Part shown: positions 1 to 8,224 of the stretch, piece after piece | Layout of the letters: each line of letters opens with the position of its first letter | How positions within the stretch are numbered: the stretch's first letter is position 1 | Origin: Flavisphingomonas formosensis | GTDB taxonomy: Bacteria; Pseudomonadota; Alphaproteobacteria; Sphingomonadales; Sphingomonadaceae | Direction of reading: 5' to 3' | Length of the DNA stretch: 64,000 nucleotides | Assembly: GCF_009755815.1 (NCBI RefSeq) | Contig: NZ_WRPK01000005.1 | Location: forward strand, 1 to 64,000 | Notes under the pieces: generated by a model | What the model was told of the DNA's origin: nothing | The model's input: the letters and a program-made list of their open reading frames with translations, nothing else | The model's database searches: none | Program-made: the position numbers and the translations under genes

Positions 1-38
1 GCCCCCCCGCCGCCCCCGCGCCGCCCGCGCCCCCCCCG
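1..38. other. C-rich low-complexity run at the window edge
   Basis: The first 38 bases are almost only C with scattered G and contain no A or T. They join directly to good coding sequence. Translated in the dehydrogenase frame they give Pro/Ala repeats that do not belong to the family. A contig-end sequencing or assembly artefact is more likely than real biology. Confidence 0.6.
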
Positions 39-533
39 TTAAGCCTGTTCGACTATATCGGCGGCCAGTTCGATCGCACCGTCACTTGGCGCGATCTGGA
101 GTGGCTTGCGAGCGAATGGAGCGGCCCTCTAGCTGTCAAGGGAATCATGACGCCTGCGGATGCAAAGAGGTCGATAGCTTCGGGCGCGTCCGGCGTGATC
201 GTTTCCAATCACGGGGGGAGGCAGCTCGATGGGGTTCCAGCGCCCATTCATCAGATCGCAGCGGTGCGGGATGCGTTGGGCGATGGCCCCGACGTCATCT
301 GCGATGGCGGCATACGGCGCGGGTCAGATGTGGTGAAGGCGATCGCTCTCGGCGCAACGGCTTGTGCGATTGGCCGTCTCTATCTCTACGGCCTCGCCGC
401 AGCCGGTGAAAAGGGGGTCGATCGCGTGCTGGCGCTTCTAACCGAGGAAGTCGAGCGGACCATGATACTTTCCGGCGTCGCCGGGATCGGAGGGCTTGAA
501 GGCCGGCACGTCCGGAACTTTCGCCGTGGCTGA
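3..533 (+). CDS. FMN-dependent alpha-hydroxy-acid (L-lactate-type) dehydrogenase, C-terminal part
   Basis: The C-terminal half of a TIM-barrel flavoenzyme that oxidises a 2-hydroxy acid to the 2-oxo acid using FMN. The motif SNHGGRQLDG carries the catalytic His and an active-site Arg. The later DGGIRRGSDVVKAIALGA stretch is the FMN-phosphate-binding strand and loop. The frame is open to the left edge, so the N-terminal half lies outside the window. The first roughly 12 codons are only Pro/Ala from a C-rich run and do not match the family; the recognisable protein begins near LFDYIGGQFD at about position 48. Whether the substrate is lactate, mandelate or another hydroxy acid cannot be told. 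It ends 257 bases before the convergent kynureninase gene. Confidence 0.9.
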   Translation, partial: PPAAPAPPAPPPLSLFDYIGGQFDRTVTWRDLEWLASEWSGPLAVKGIMTPADAKRSIASGASGVIVSNHGGRQLDGVPAPIHQIAAVRDALGDGPDVICDGGIRRGSDVVKAIALGATACAIGRLYLYGLAAAGEKGVDRVLALLTEEVERTMILSGVAGIGGLEGRHVRNFRRG

Positions 534-560
534 GTCAGATATGTACTCATCACCGGAACT

Positions 561-587
561 CCGTACGACGGCGAGATACGCCGTACG
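561..587. other. hairpin in the convergent gap between the dehydrogenase and kynU
   Basis: The sequence can fold as CCGTA, bulge, CGGCG, loop AGATA, CGCCG, TACGG. It lies between two convergent genes, where a terminator would be expected, but no T-run follows on either strand. The rest of 534-790 shows nothing recognisable. Confidence 0.3.
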
Positions 588-790
588 GGCGGCACTTGAC
601 CCTCAAGCGCTACCGCGAGTTGTGGGGCAACTTGGACGACATTCGGTGATTGCGACGAAGCAGGTGGTGGAGCGAGGAGGGCATCTACTCCATTCCCTTC
701 TTCCGCCCTTATCCTGCAAGAAAATCCCTCTGCGTATTTCGCAAGTCGCTTGGCTTTGAGAATTCCCGACCAAAAGCGTCACAATCGCTA

Positions 791-2032
791 TCAGGTGATT
801 GCCTGTCGGACTGCATAATCGGGTTGTTTCCACGCGCCTGAGTGCATGATCTCGAGTATCGAAGCGACAAGCACTCCGATCTCAGAAAATTGGTTATAAA
901 GCGGTGCAAAACCGAAGCGCAGCACGTCGGGCGCGCGAAAATCTCCGATCACGCCCCGGTCCGCTAGTGCTCTCATGATCTCGTATCCGTTGCGATGGCT
1001 AAAAGCGACGTGGCTTCCCCGACGTCGCGAATCGCGCTCGCTGATCAAAACGAAGCCTTCCGGCTCGAGATAGGTATCATATAAGGTTAGAAATTCAGCG
1101 ACCATGCTGTCGCTTTTCTCGCGAAGAGCGGCCATTTCGACGCCTTCGAACACGTCCAGCGCGCCGTCAAGAACCGAGAGCGCGATCACCGACGGCGTAC
1201 CGCACAAAAATCGGACGATGCCGGCAGCAGGGTCAAAAGCCGATGAGAAATCGAATGGCGTTTTATGACCAAACCATCCTTGCAAGGGTTGTCTCGCATG
1301 CGACTGATGAGATCTCGCCACATATAAAAAGGCGGGCGCACCTGGCCCACCATTCAGATATTTGTAGCCGCACCCGATAGCAAAATCAACCTGGCAGCGA
1401 TCAAGGTCGCAAGGCACGGCACCGGCGGTATGGGCCAGATCCCATATCACGAGCGCACCATTCGCATGAGCCTGGGCGGTAATTTCCTCCATGTCGTAAA
1501 TAGCCGCGCTCTTATAGTCGACATGCGTGAGCACGATGACGGCAACTGTTTCATTTATCGAAGCAAGAATCTCACTTGGCGGCAATTTCCTGACCCATTT
1601 TCCGCGTTGCTTTGCAACGCCGTCGATAATGTACAGATCTGTTGGAAAATTGCCCTGATCGGTCAATATCGTCGATCTATTGGGTCGAAGATCCAGAGCT
1701 GAATGCAGCATCTTGTGAAGATTGATCGAGGTCGAATCGCCCGCGACTATCTGGCCCGCTGCGGAGCCGATCAGACGGCCAATCCGATCGCCGACGCGCT
1801 GCGAGAGGGTCAGCCAGTCCGCCGCCAGCCATGAGCGGATCAGTCCATCCCCCCATTCGCCACCGATGACTTGGTTGCCACGCTTTTGCGCGGAGAGCGG
1901 TAAGCATCCCAGGGAATTGCCATCGAGATACGTCAGGCCGTCGGGTATATGGAAGAGCGCCCGCTTACCTCTCAAAGAGTCTGCGGCGTCAAGAGCGGCC
2001 AAGTTGTCGAACATGGACGGTGGCGTCATCAT
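791..2032 (-). CDS. kynU: kynureninase
   Basis: PLP-dependent hydrolase of fold type I that cleaves L-kynurenine to anthranilate and L-alanine in the cytoplasm. The PLP-binding lysine sits in GYKYLNGGPG (about residue 224), with the cofactor Asp in WDLAHTAGA about 25 residues earlier. The N-terminal LFHIPDGLTYLDGNSLG is typical of the family. Length is about 413 residues, as expected. I chose the ATG at 2032 because GGAGA lies just upstream; an in-frame ATG at 2059 lacks such a site. It is downstream of, and probably co-transcribed with, the formamidase gene on the same strand (gap about 110 bases). Confidence 0.93.
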   Translation of the reverse strand: MMTPPSMFDNLAALDAADSLRGKRALFHIPDGLTYLDGNSLGCLPLSAQKRGNQVIGGEWGDGLIRSWLAADWLTLSQRVGDRIGRLIGSAAGQIVAGDSTSINLHKMLHSALDLRPNRSTILTDQGNFPTDLYIIDGVAKQRGKWVRKLPPSEILASINETVAVIVLTHVDYKSAAIYDMEEITAQAHANGALVIWDLAHTAGAVPCDLDRCQVDFAIGCGYKYLNGGPGAPAFLYVARSHQSHARQPLQGWFGHKTPFDFSSAFDPAAGIVRFLCGTPSVIALSVLDGALDVFEGVEMAALREKSDSMVAEFLTLYDTYLEPEGFVLISERDSRRRGSHVAFSHRNGYEIMRALADRGVIGDFRAPDVLRFGFAPLYNQFSEIGVLVASILEIMHSGAWKQPDYAVRQAIT

Positions 2033-2144
2033 GCTTCTCCGGTCGTAAAGGGCAGGCATCTGCAGAAATTAATCGCTCCCGCCCGGATAATAATAAGACG
2101 TTCCTGTGCTGGAGCTGAGATGCAATAACGCCGATTATATGATT

Positions 2145-3020
2145 TCATGACTGTTTGTAATCCTCCCGTAGAAGTTGGAACGTATGTCTTCCCAGTTCCG
2201 TACCCTCGTCAGATAAATCGAAAACGATATCAAAATGAGATTTTCCTGATATTTCTAGGGCGGTAATATAATTGCCACTTGTCTCCCAATGAGTGGCAAA
2301 CAGCTTGCTTTGGCTTTTGAATGCCGCGGTCTCAAATTGGCCCCAAGCGATGAGTGTGGGACACGTAGCCCGAGCTGGCAAAAGGAGCGGGCTCAGACGG
2401 TCGGCATCAGAGATCCTCAAGCCGAGGGCCGCATTAATCGATGTGTGAGTCAGCGGCCGCAATGCATAGATGCCGCTCATAAGAATCAGGGCCGAAACCG
2501 GGTTTACAGCGAGACCGACGGACGACCAGTCGCTCAGGGCCATCATCGCGGCCAGATGAGCGCCGGCAGAACTCCCCGAAAGACTGATTCGGGCTTTTAA
2601 TCCGGCTTGTTGAGTCGCGCGTGTGACCGCGAGAATAGCGCGGCAGCATTGATCCAAGATTTGATCGAGCGTTACCAACGGCGCAAGGCTGTAATTGATC
2701 GCACCATAGGTAATGCCCTCGCTTGTGAAGCCGCGCGCTGGGAACAAAGCGTCCTTCCACGATAACTCCTGCCAATAGCCACCATGAATGAAAAGGTGGA
2801 CGTGGCGGGCTGACCGAATATCTCCCGCAAGCACGACGACTTCGTCCACTCCGGGTCCGTAGGCCATGTGCTGCCAGGAAAACGAGCGGAGAGCCTCGTC
2901 ACTCAGCGAGCGATAGCGAGCGACGGATTCCGCGAAGTCTGCAGCCACCGACGACGGCGAATATTCGCGCTCCAGATCCGGGCCGTAGGCAAACAGCAGG
3001 TCGTCTAGCAGGTCATCCAT
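2145..3020 (-). CDS. alpha/beta hydrolase of the kynurenine formamidase type
   Basis: Alpha/beta hydrolase with the oxyanion-hole motif HGGYW at residues 79-83 and the nucleophile elbow GSSAG at 149-153 (Ser151). The C-terminal GKSHFD His near residue 265 is the likely catalytic base. The HGGYW signature is typical of the arylformamidase branch (AFMID/BNA7-like), which hydrolyses N-formyl-L-kynurenine to L-kynurenine and formate. Placement directly before kynureninase and near a tryptophan-dioxygenase-family gene supports this role. It is not homologous to the cyclase-fold KynB, so I leave the symbol blank. Its start faces the Tat flavin oxidase gene across a 400-base divergent spacer. Confidence 0.8.
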   Translation of the reverse strand: MDDLLDDLLFAYGPDLEREYSPSSVAADFAESVARYRSLSDEALRSFSWQHMAYGPGVDEVVVLAGDIRSARHVHLFIHGGYWQELSWKDALFPARGFTSEGITYGAINYSLAPLVTLDQILDQCCRAILAVTRATQQAGLKARISLSGSSAGAHLAAMMALSDWSSVGLAVNPVSALILMSGIYALRPLTHTSINAALGLRISDADRLSPLLLPARATCPTLIAWGQFETAAFKSQSKLFATHWETSGNYITALEISGKSHFDIVFDLSDEGTELGRHTFQLLREDYKQS

Positions 3021-3421
3021 GTCATATCGCTAGCATCTGAGACGGCCACTTTTTGACCTTATGGAGGCCCTTTCCCTACCCCCGCCGCAAAATTAATCCC
3101 GCGCGTGCATCATCGGCGGAATATCGGTTCAATAGGTGAGGATGCAGTTCTGCACGTTGCGAACGCTGGCTTCCGACCCCCGCAAATGGTCAAATATTCC
3201 TCGCACCGGTCAAGGCTGGTAAGGATTTGCTCCCGACACCTCGTGATGACGCGCAAAGGAAATGTAACATTGCATGGTGCCGCTTATCATTGGAAAATGG
3301 ATGAGCAGATTTTCCCGTCTGACTTGGCCCACGCACGTCAGCAGCCTGTGGAAAGCAGGCACTGGATCGGACGGGTTAAACGGGTGGCGGCTCCTCCGGT
3401 TTCGGTCTCAGGAGACGATAA
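3021..3421. other. divergent intergenic region between the formamidase and the flavin oxidase
   Basis: Four hundred bases separating two divergent transcription units, so promoters for both are expected here. A 106-codon open frame at 3105 has no ribosome-binding site or family resemblance and looks non-coding. The only element that I can support is AGGAG at 3411-3415, which sets the TTG start of the next gene. Confidence 0.5.
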
Positions 3422-5347
3422 TTGAGCGGTAAAAAGCGCGGCGACGACTTGCTCGGTATGACCTGCCCAATCTCGAGACGGGATTTCGTCAATGGCGCAC
3501 TGGTGGGGGTCGGCGCAGCGTTGGCAGTTGGGAGCGGAGCCCCCTTGCAGGCCGCCAACGCCGGCGCATTTTCACCCTCCGGATCGGCCTGGAACGGTTT
3601 TGGCGGCCTTGGGGATTATGCCTGGGCGAATGGAAATACAGAAGCCGTCATGAATGCCGCGCATGCCATGCGGGACGGAGCTTATGATGAACTGCCGACG
3701 GTGTCGATCGAGGAAGAAGTCGACGCGGTCGTCGTGGGAGGCGGCTTCAGCGGGCTTACATCGGCATATGAACTCAAGCGGACATTGAAGCCGGGTCAGA
3801 GCGTATTGATCCTCGAAAACCATGCCATGCCGGGGGGTGAGGCGAAAGAGAACATGTTCGAGGTCGACGGCCATCGCCTCGTTGCGCCTCAAGGATCGAA
3901 TGGCTCGATCCTGCCCAGCGGCCGAGATTGGAAAGGTACGCGCGTCGAGATCGCGGCCAGATACTGGGATGACCTCGGCTTGCCGGAGAGCTACGATCTG
4001 GAGCCGTTGGCCGGAGGCGCCGAGCGGTACAATCTCCCGCATGACCATTTCGGACCGATGCTGGATGAGAAGCCATATTCCGTCGGGTATTTCTTCGGAG
4101 AAAAAGGCTGGGTCAAAAATCCCGCGGCGGCGAAATTTGCGAACACGCCCTGGAGCGCTGATGACCAGGTCCAGATGGACGACTTCTTCAATGGCCGCCG
4201 CGATGTCCTGACAGGCGTCAAGGACGTCGATCGGTGGCTCGATTCCATGACCTATGCCCAGCTCTTGCGGAAAGCCGGTTACGGTGAGGTTGTCGAGCGA
4301 TGGGTCACACCCGCTTTCGCATGCGGCCAGTTCGGTGTGGCTGCCGACGCAGTCTCCGCGGCGGCGGTGAGCTTGCTTGGCTTCCCTTTGACGGAACCTC
4401 CCGCGCCGGCGGGCCAAAGCGGTGATGAAGTCAAGGATATCTCATTCCCCGGAGGAAATGCGGCGATTCTGCGGGCAATGCTGCGCAAGACGATTCCGGG
4501 AAGCCTGCCCGGACCAGAGAGCCTCGATACTATTGTCACAGGAAATCTCGATTTCGCCGCGCTGGATCGGCCCGGCCAGTCTGTCCGGCTGAAGCTGAAC
4601 TCCACCGTTGTTCGCGTGGAACATGACGGCGACCCACGCACGGCGGGTTCGGTGCTGATCACCTATGTCAATGGCGGCAAGCTGCACCGAGTCCGGGCCA
4701 AGACGGTCATTATGGCCATCGGCGGATGGGTATGCCGTCGCGTGGTGCGCGATTTGGGTGAAGCGCATGCCAATGCCTATGCCAGAATGAACTATGGCCC
4801 CGAACTGACCGTCAATGTCGCCATCCGAAACTGGCGGTTCTTCGACAAACTGGGCATTTCGGCCGCTCGCTGGTTCGAGGGCCTAGGCTGGCACGTCGTC
4901 GTCCGCCGTAACATGGTCCTGCATTCCGGGCAGGCTGCGCTAACGCCTGACAGTCCCATCGTTCTCACATTCTATATTCCCTTCCTATATCCCGGCCAGG
5001 CCCCGGAGATTCAGGGTTCGCTCGCGCGGCAGAGAATTCTCTCCACCCCCTATGCTGATTTCGAGCGCCAGATTCGGGAGCAGATGACGGCGATGTTCGG
5101 TGCCTATGGTTTCGATGCCCGCCGGGACATCGCCGGGGTGATCCTCAATCGTTGGGGGCATTGCTTCTCCGCTCCTCCGCCGGGCTTCCTTTACAGTCAA
5201 GATGGGTCCGATAGCCCGCGCGATATTTTGCGGAAACCTTTCGGGCGCATCCACTTTGCGCATTCCGAACTCAGCGGTCGGATGAACATGATGAACGCGA
5301 TGAACGAAGCGAATCGTGCGGTCCGAGAAGCCAGGGCGATGATCTGA
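3422..5347 (+). CDS. Tat-exported NAD(P)/FAD-dependent oxidoreductase (spermidine-dehydrogenase/amine-oxidase-like)
   Basis: Flavoprotein oxidase or dehydrogenase of the amine-oxidase superfamily, 641 residues. SRRDFVNGALVGVGAALAVG near residue 19 is a twin-arginine signal, so the folded protein should act in the periplasm. The FAD dinucleotide-binding motif VVVGGGFSGL lies near residue 105. The C-terminus (HSELSGRMNMMNAMNEANRA) is where the flavin-proximal segment of this family sits. The start is TTG at 3422 with AGGAG six bases upstream; the in-frame ATG at 3458 would lose the family-typical N-terminus. It is 73 bases upstream of the peptide transporter gene, probably one transcript. The substrate may be an amine or amino-acid derivative; unproven. 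Confidence 0.8.
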   Translation: MSGKKRGDDLLGMTCPISRRDFVNGALVGVGAALAVGSGAPLQAANAGAFSPSGSAWNGFGGLGDYAWANGNTEAVMNAAHAMRDGAYDELPTVSIEEEVDAVVVGGGFSGLTSAYELKRTLKPGQSVLILENHAMPGGEAKENMFEVDGHRLVAPQGSNGSILPSGRDWKGTRVEIAARYWDDLGLPESYDLEPLAGGAERYNLPHDHFGPMLDEKPYSVGYFFGEKGWVKNPAAAKFANTPWSADDQVQMDDFFNGRRDVLTGVKDVDRWLDSMTYAQLLRKAGYGEVVERWVTPAFACGQFGVAADAVSAAAVSLLGFPLTEPPAPAGQSGDEVKDISFPGGNAAILRAMLRKTIPGSLPGPESLDTIVTGNLDFAALDRPGQSVRLKLNSTVVRVEHDGDPRTAGSVLITYVNGGKLHRVRAKTVIMAIGGWVCRRVVRDLGEAHANAYARMNYGPELTVNVAIRNWRFFDKLGISAARWFEGLGWHVVVRRNMVLHSGQAALTPDSPIVLTFYIPFLYPGQAPEIQGSLARQRILSTPYADFERQIREQMTAMFGAYGFDARRDIAGVILNRWGHCFSAPPPGFLYSQDGSDSPRDILRKPFGRIHFAHSELSGRMNMMNAMNEANRAVREARAMI

Positions 5348-5420
5348 CGGCGTAGCCAGAGCCCGCTGACCATCTCGCCAATTCGCCGCTGCGCCGCACC
5401 CAACCACCGAAGGAACGTCA

Positions 5421-7181
5421 ATGAGCACTGCCGGTAGAGCAGAGGGAAAGCTGTGGCTCGGCCATCCGAGGCAGTTGGCCCGGCTATTCTCCATCGAGGC
5501 TTGGGAACGCTTTGCGGCCTATGGGATGCGTGCGCTGCTGGTGCTCTATCTCAGCTACCACTTTCTTATCGGAGCGGAGGCGAACAGCCTCGTCGGTGCC
5601 TATTTCAGTCTGGCCTACATGACTCCCCTGATCGGCGGTTGGCTGGCCGATCGTTATCTGGGGTCCAAGCGATCGGTGAAGTGTGGCGCCATATTGATGG
5701 CCCTCGGCTATTTTCTGCTCTGCTTCGGAGGCGAACCCGCCAAGCCTTACGTCACGATCGATGGCGCGCGTTACGACGTCACCGAGAGCCATGGCGGTTC
5801 GCTCATGCATCCGCGAGCGAAAACGCAGACGATCTTACGAGACGGAGAGATTTTGAGGATTCGTGGTCTCCTCGATGGCTCCGTCGATCTGGTAACGCAC
5901 GATGGAGCGGTCGCGCAGACGGTGCCGCAAGCCCGTTTCCATGCCGACGGGGAGCGATCGCAATTCCACCTGTTGCTGATGCTCGTGGGCCTCAGTTTCA
6001 CCGCGGTAGGCAACGGCTTCTTCAAGCCGAATATCTCGACGATCGTCGGTACGCTCTATCCACCCGACGACCGCCGCCGCGACGCGGGCTTCACGATCTT
6101 CTATTGGGGGATCAATATCGGCTCGATCGGAAGCCAGCTATTATGCCCCATCGTGGTCGACTGGTTCGGCTGGTGGGCCGGGTTCATGGTCGTGGGCGTC
6201 GGAATGTTGATCAGCTACCTGGTGTTGACTTTCGATGGCGGCCAGTTGGCGGGATATGGCGAGCCGCCCCAGGGCCAGGGCGCAAACCGGACAATCGCGA
6301 TCCTGCTGGCATCGTTGATGGCGGTAGCGCTGCTGGCCTTCATGTTCGCGAATGTGATGCACACCTCGGAGGCGACGGTCGGCACCGGCCTTGCCGGTTA
6401 TTTCTGGGCGCTCCCGTTGCTGGCAAAGCTGCTGTTCCTGACATTCCTGTTGGCCGTGTTCGGCCTGCCATTATGGGCCCTCCGGTCAGGGACACGGATG
6501 GAAGCGCAGATGATGCTCGCCGCCATCATATTGATCGTGTTCAACATCGCCTTCTGGACGCTGAGCGAGCAGGCTGCGACATCGCTGATCTTGTTCGCCG
6601 AACGAAATACGACGCTCACGCTGTTCGGGGTTTCGGTATCGGCGGCCCAGATGCAGAATGTGAATCCGATCTCGATCATCCTGTTCGCCCCTCTCCTCGG
6701 CTGGCTCTGGCTGAAATTGGCTCGTCGCGGCTGGGAGCCGTCCATCCAGCTGAAGTTCGGCATCGCGCTAATCCTGGTCGGCATCAGTTTCCTGCTGCTC
6801 GCCGCGAGCGGATCCTTCGCCAACGGACAATATCGGGTATCGGTCTGGTGGCTGGTCCTCAGTTACTTTCTTGGCGCGCTCGCCGAGCTCTGCATCTCGC
6901 CCGTTGGCTTGTCGATGATAACGAAGCTGGCGATGGCGCGCCTTGTCGGGGTGATGATGGGCGTGTGGTTCCTGTCAATGTCCGTCGCCGACTATATAGC
7001 CGGTGCGATCGCCGAGGCCGCGGCGACCCCCACGATCGGCGGACAAGTTCTCAATCCCCAGCTCAGCTTGCAGAATTATCTGCACAGCTTCATGATCGGC
7101 GGGCTCTGGACAGTGGCGGCGGGTGTGCTTCTGATCGCCATCTCGCCGCTGCTGAAGCGGCTGATGCACGGCGTAGCCTGA
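5421..7181 (+). CDS. POT/PTR2-family proton-coupled peptide transporter
   Basis: Inner-membrane major-facilitator-superfamily symporter that imports di- and tripeptides with protons. The family signature is present as EAWERFAAYG in TM1, followed by GGWLADRYLGSKR after TM2 and GNGFFKPNIS in TM4. About 70 hydrophilic residues (roughly 100-175) sit between TM3 and TM4, making it 586 residues, longer than minimal POTs near 500; a similar insert occurs in some proteobacterial members. AAGGA lies upstream of the ATG. Its place next to a periplasmic oxidase and a tryptophan-degradation set suggests import of a tryptophan-containing peptide or amide; this is inference. Confidence 0.88.
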   Translation: MSTAGRAEGKLWLGHPRQLARLFSIEAWERFAAYGMRALLVLYLSYHFLIGAEANSLVGAYFSLAYMTPLIGGWLADRYLGSKRSVKCGAILMALGYFLLCFGGEPAKPYVTIDGARYDVTESHGGSLMHPRAKTQTILRDGEILRIRGLLDGSVDLVTHDGAVAQTVPQARFHADGERSQFHLLLMLVGLSFTAVGNGFFKPNISTIVGTLYPPDDRRRDAGFTIFYWGINIGSIGSQLLCPIVVDWFGWWAGFMVVGVGMLISYLVLTFDGGQLAGYGEPPQGQGANRTIAILLASLMAVALLAFMFANVMHTSEATVGTGLAGYFWALPLLAKLLFLTFLLAVFGLPLWALRSGTRMEAQMMLAAIILIVFNIAFWTLSEQAATSLILFAERNTTLTLFGVSVSAAQMQNVNPISIILFAPLLGWLWLKLARRGWEPSIQLKFGIALILVGISFLLLAASGSFANGQYRVSVWWLVLSYFLGALAELCISPVGLSMITKLAMARLVGVMMGVWFLSMSVADYIAGAIAEAAATPTIGGQVLNPQLSLQNYLHSFMIGGLWTVAAGVLLIAISPLLKRLMHGVA

Positions 7182-7185
7182 CAGA

Positions 7186-7307
7186 AATTCTCTACGCGGC
7201 AGCTTTACGACAAAGCGGTCGGCCCGCATAAGTGGGCGGTCAACTTCCGTTATAGCAGCGACAGGGCGTTTCCGTCGCTGGACCTTGTGAAAAAATTGTG
7301 CGGCTAG
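7186..7307 (+). other. orphan C-terminal-like open frame in a convergent gap
   Basis: A short plus-strand frame without a start encodes about 40 residues ending YSSDRAFPSLDLVKKLCG and a TAG. Composition and length look like the tail of a lost gene, but I do not recognise the family. Its stop overlaps the stop of the convergent FAH gene in a shared CTAG. It could also be chance. Confidence 0.25.
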
Positions 7308-8209
7308 GCCGCAACGACGTTGTGACGGAGCGTGCCGATGCTCTCAACCCCGCAGTCGATGACGTCACCCGGCCACAGCCATTCCTGTGGATCAAGGCCG
7401 GCTCCGACGCCGGCGGGGGTGCCGCTGGCGATGATATCTCCCGGTTCCAGCGTTATCCCCTGGCTGATGTCGGCGATCAGCTCATCGACCTTGAACAGCA
7501 TGTGGCTGGTGTTCGACCGCTGCTTCTCGACGCCATTTACGTTGAGCCAGATGTCCAGAAGCTGCGGATCCGGAATCTCATCCTTCGTGACGATGCAGGG
7601 ACCCATGGGTGCATAGCCATCCTGTCCCTTGGAATAAATCCATTGACCCGCGCGACGGCAATCCCGTGCGCTGATGTCGATCAGCACCGTGTAGCCAAAG
7701 ACGTGCCGCAGCGCGTCGGCGCGCGACACGCGGCGTGCGGTCACGCCCAGCACGACGCCCAGTTCCACCTCCCAGTCCAGCTGCCGGGTGATGGCCGCGT
7801 CATGAGGGATGGGCTGGCCCGGACCGATGACAGTGGTGGGTGGTTTCGAGAAAATGACGGGCTGCTTCGGCAGGTCGGGTGAGGTATCCAGCGCCTCGGC
7901 GGATTCCGCGACATGATCGAGATAGTTGAGGCCGATGCCGAATATGTTCTTGCGAGGGCGCGGGATGGGCGCCAGCAGCCGCACATTGGACACGGGCAGC
8001 GCACCGCCCAGCGGCCAGTCACGTTTCGCGAGCAACGCCGCCGCGACGTCTATCGCGACAGGCCCCGCGTCGATGAAGTCCAGCATCGTGGCGGGCAGCG
8101 GTTCACCCGCCTTCTCGCCCAGCCGCCCCATGTCGATAACGAGGTCATCAACAAGGGCACCGAGACACGCGGCACTTTCGATCGTCGCACGATAGGACAC
8201 GAGACGCAT
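7304..8209 (-). CDS. fumarylacetoacetate hydrolase (FAH) family protein
   Basis: FAH-fold metal-dependent enzyme, 301 residues, the usual size. GIGLNYLDHVAES, the IFSKPPTTVIGPG strand and the ELGVVLG stretch are the conserved core, with acidic metal ligands. After a gentisate-dioxygenase-type ring cleavage, such enzymes hydrolyse or isomerise the ring-opened product (fumarylpyruvate- or maleylpyruvate-like). The gene lies 15 bases downstream of the bicupin dioxygenase on the same strand, which strongly links the two. GAGGAAAGTTT precedes the ATG. The exact substrate is unknown. Confidence 0.85.
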   Translation of the reverse strand: MRLVSYRATIESAACLGALVDDLVIDMGRLGEKAGEPLPATMLDFIDAGPVAIDVAAALLAKRDWPLGGALPVSNVRLLAPIPRPRKNIFGIGLNYLDHVAESAEALDTSPDLPKQPVIFSKPPTTVIGPGQPIPHDAAITRQLDWEVELGVVLGVTARRVSRADALRHVFGYTVLIDISARDCRRAGQWIYSKGQDGYAPMGPCIVTKDEIPDPQLLDIWLNVNGVEKQRSNTSHMLFKVDELIADISQGITLEPGDIIASGTPAGVGAGLDPQEWLWPGDVIDCGVESIGTLRHNVVAA

Positions 8210-8224
8210 AAACTTTCCTCGATT

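Noticed and set aside
534-790. Possible gene tail ending LKRYRELWGNLDDIR
   Set aside because: A short plus-strand frame without start or recognised family; too weak to call.
3105-3425. 106-codon open frame in the divergent spacer
   Set aside because: No ribosome-binding site, no family resemblance, and it overlaps the start of the well-supported flavin oxidase.
5453-7231. 592-codon frame parallel to the POT transporter
   Set aside because: It is an out-of-frame shadow; the POT motifs and membrane spans are in the other frame.
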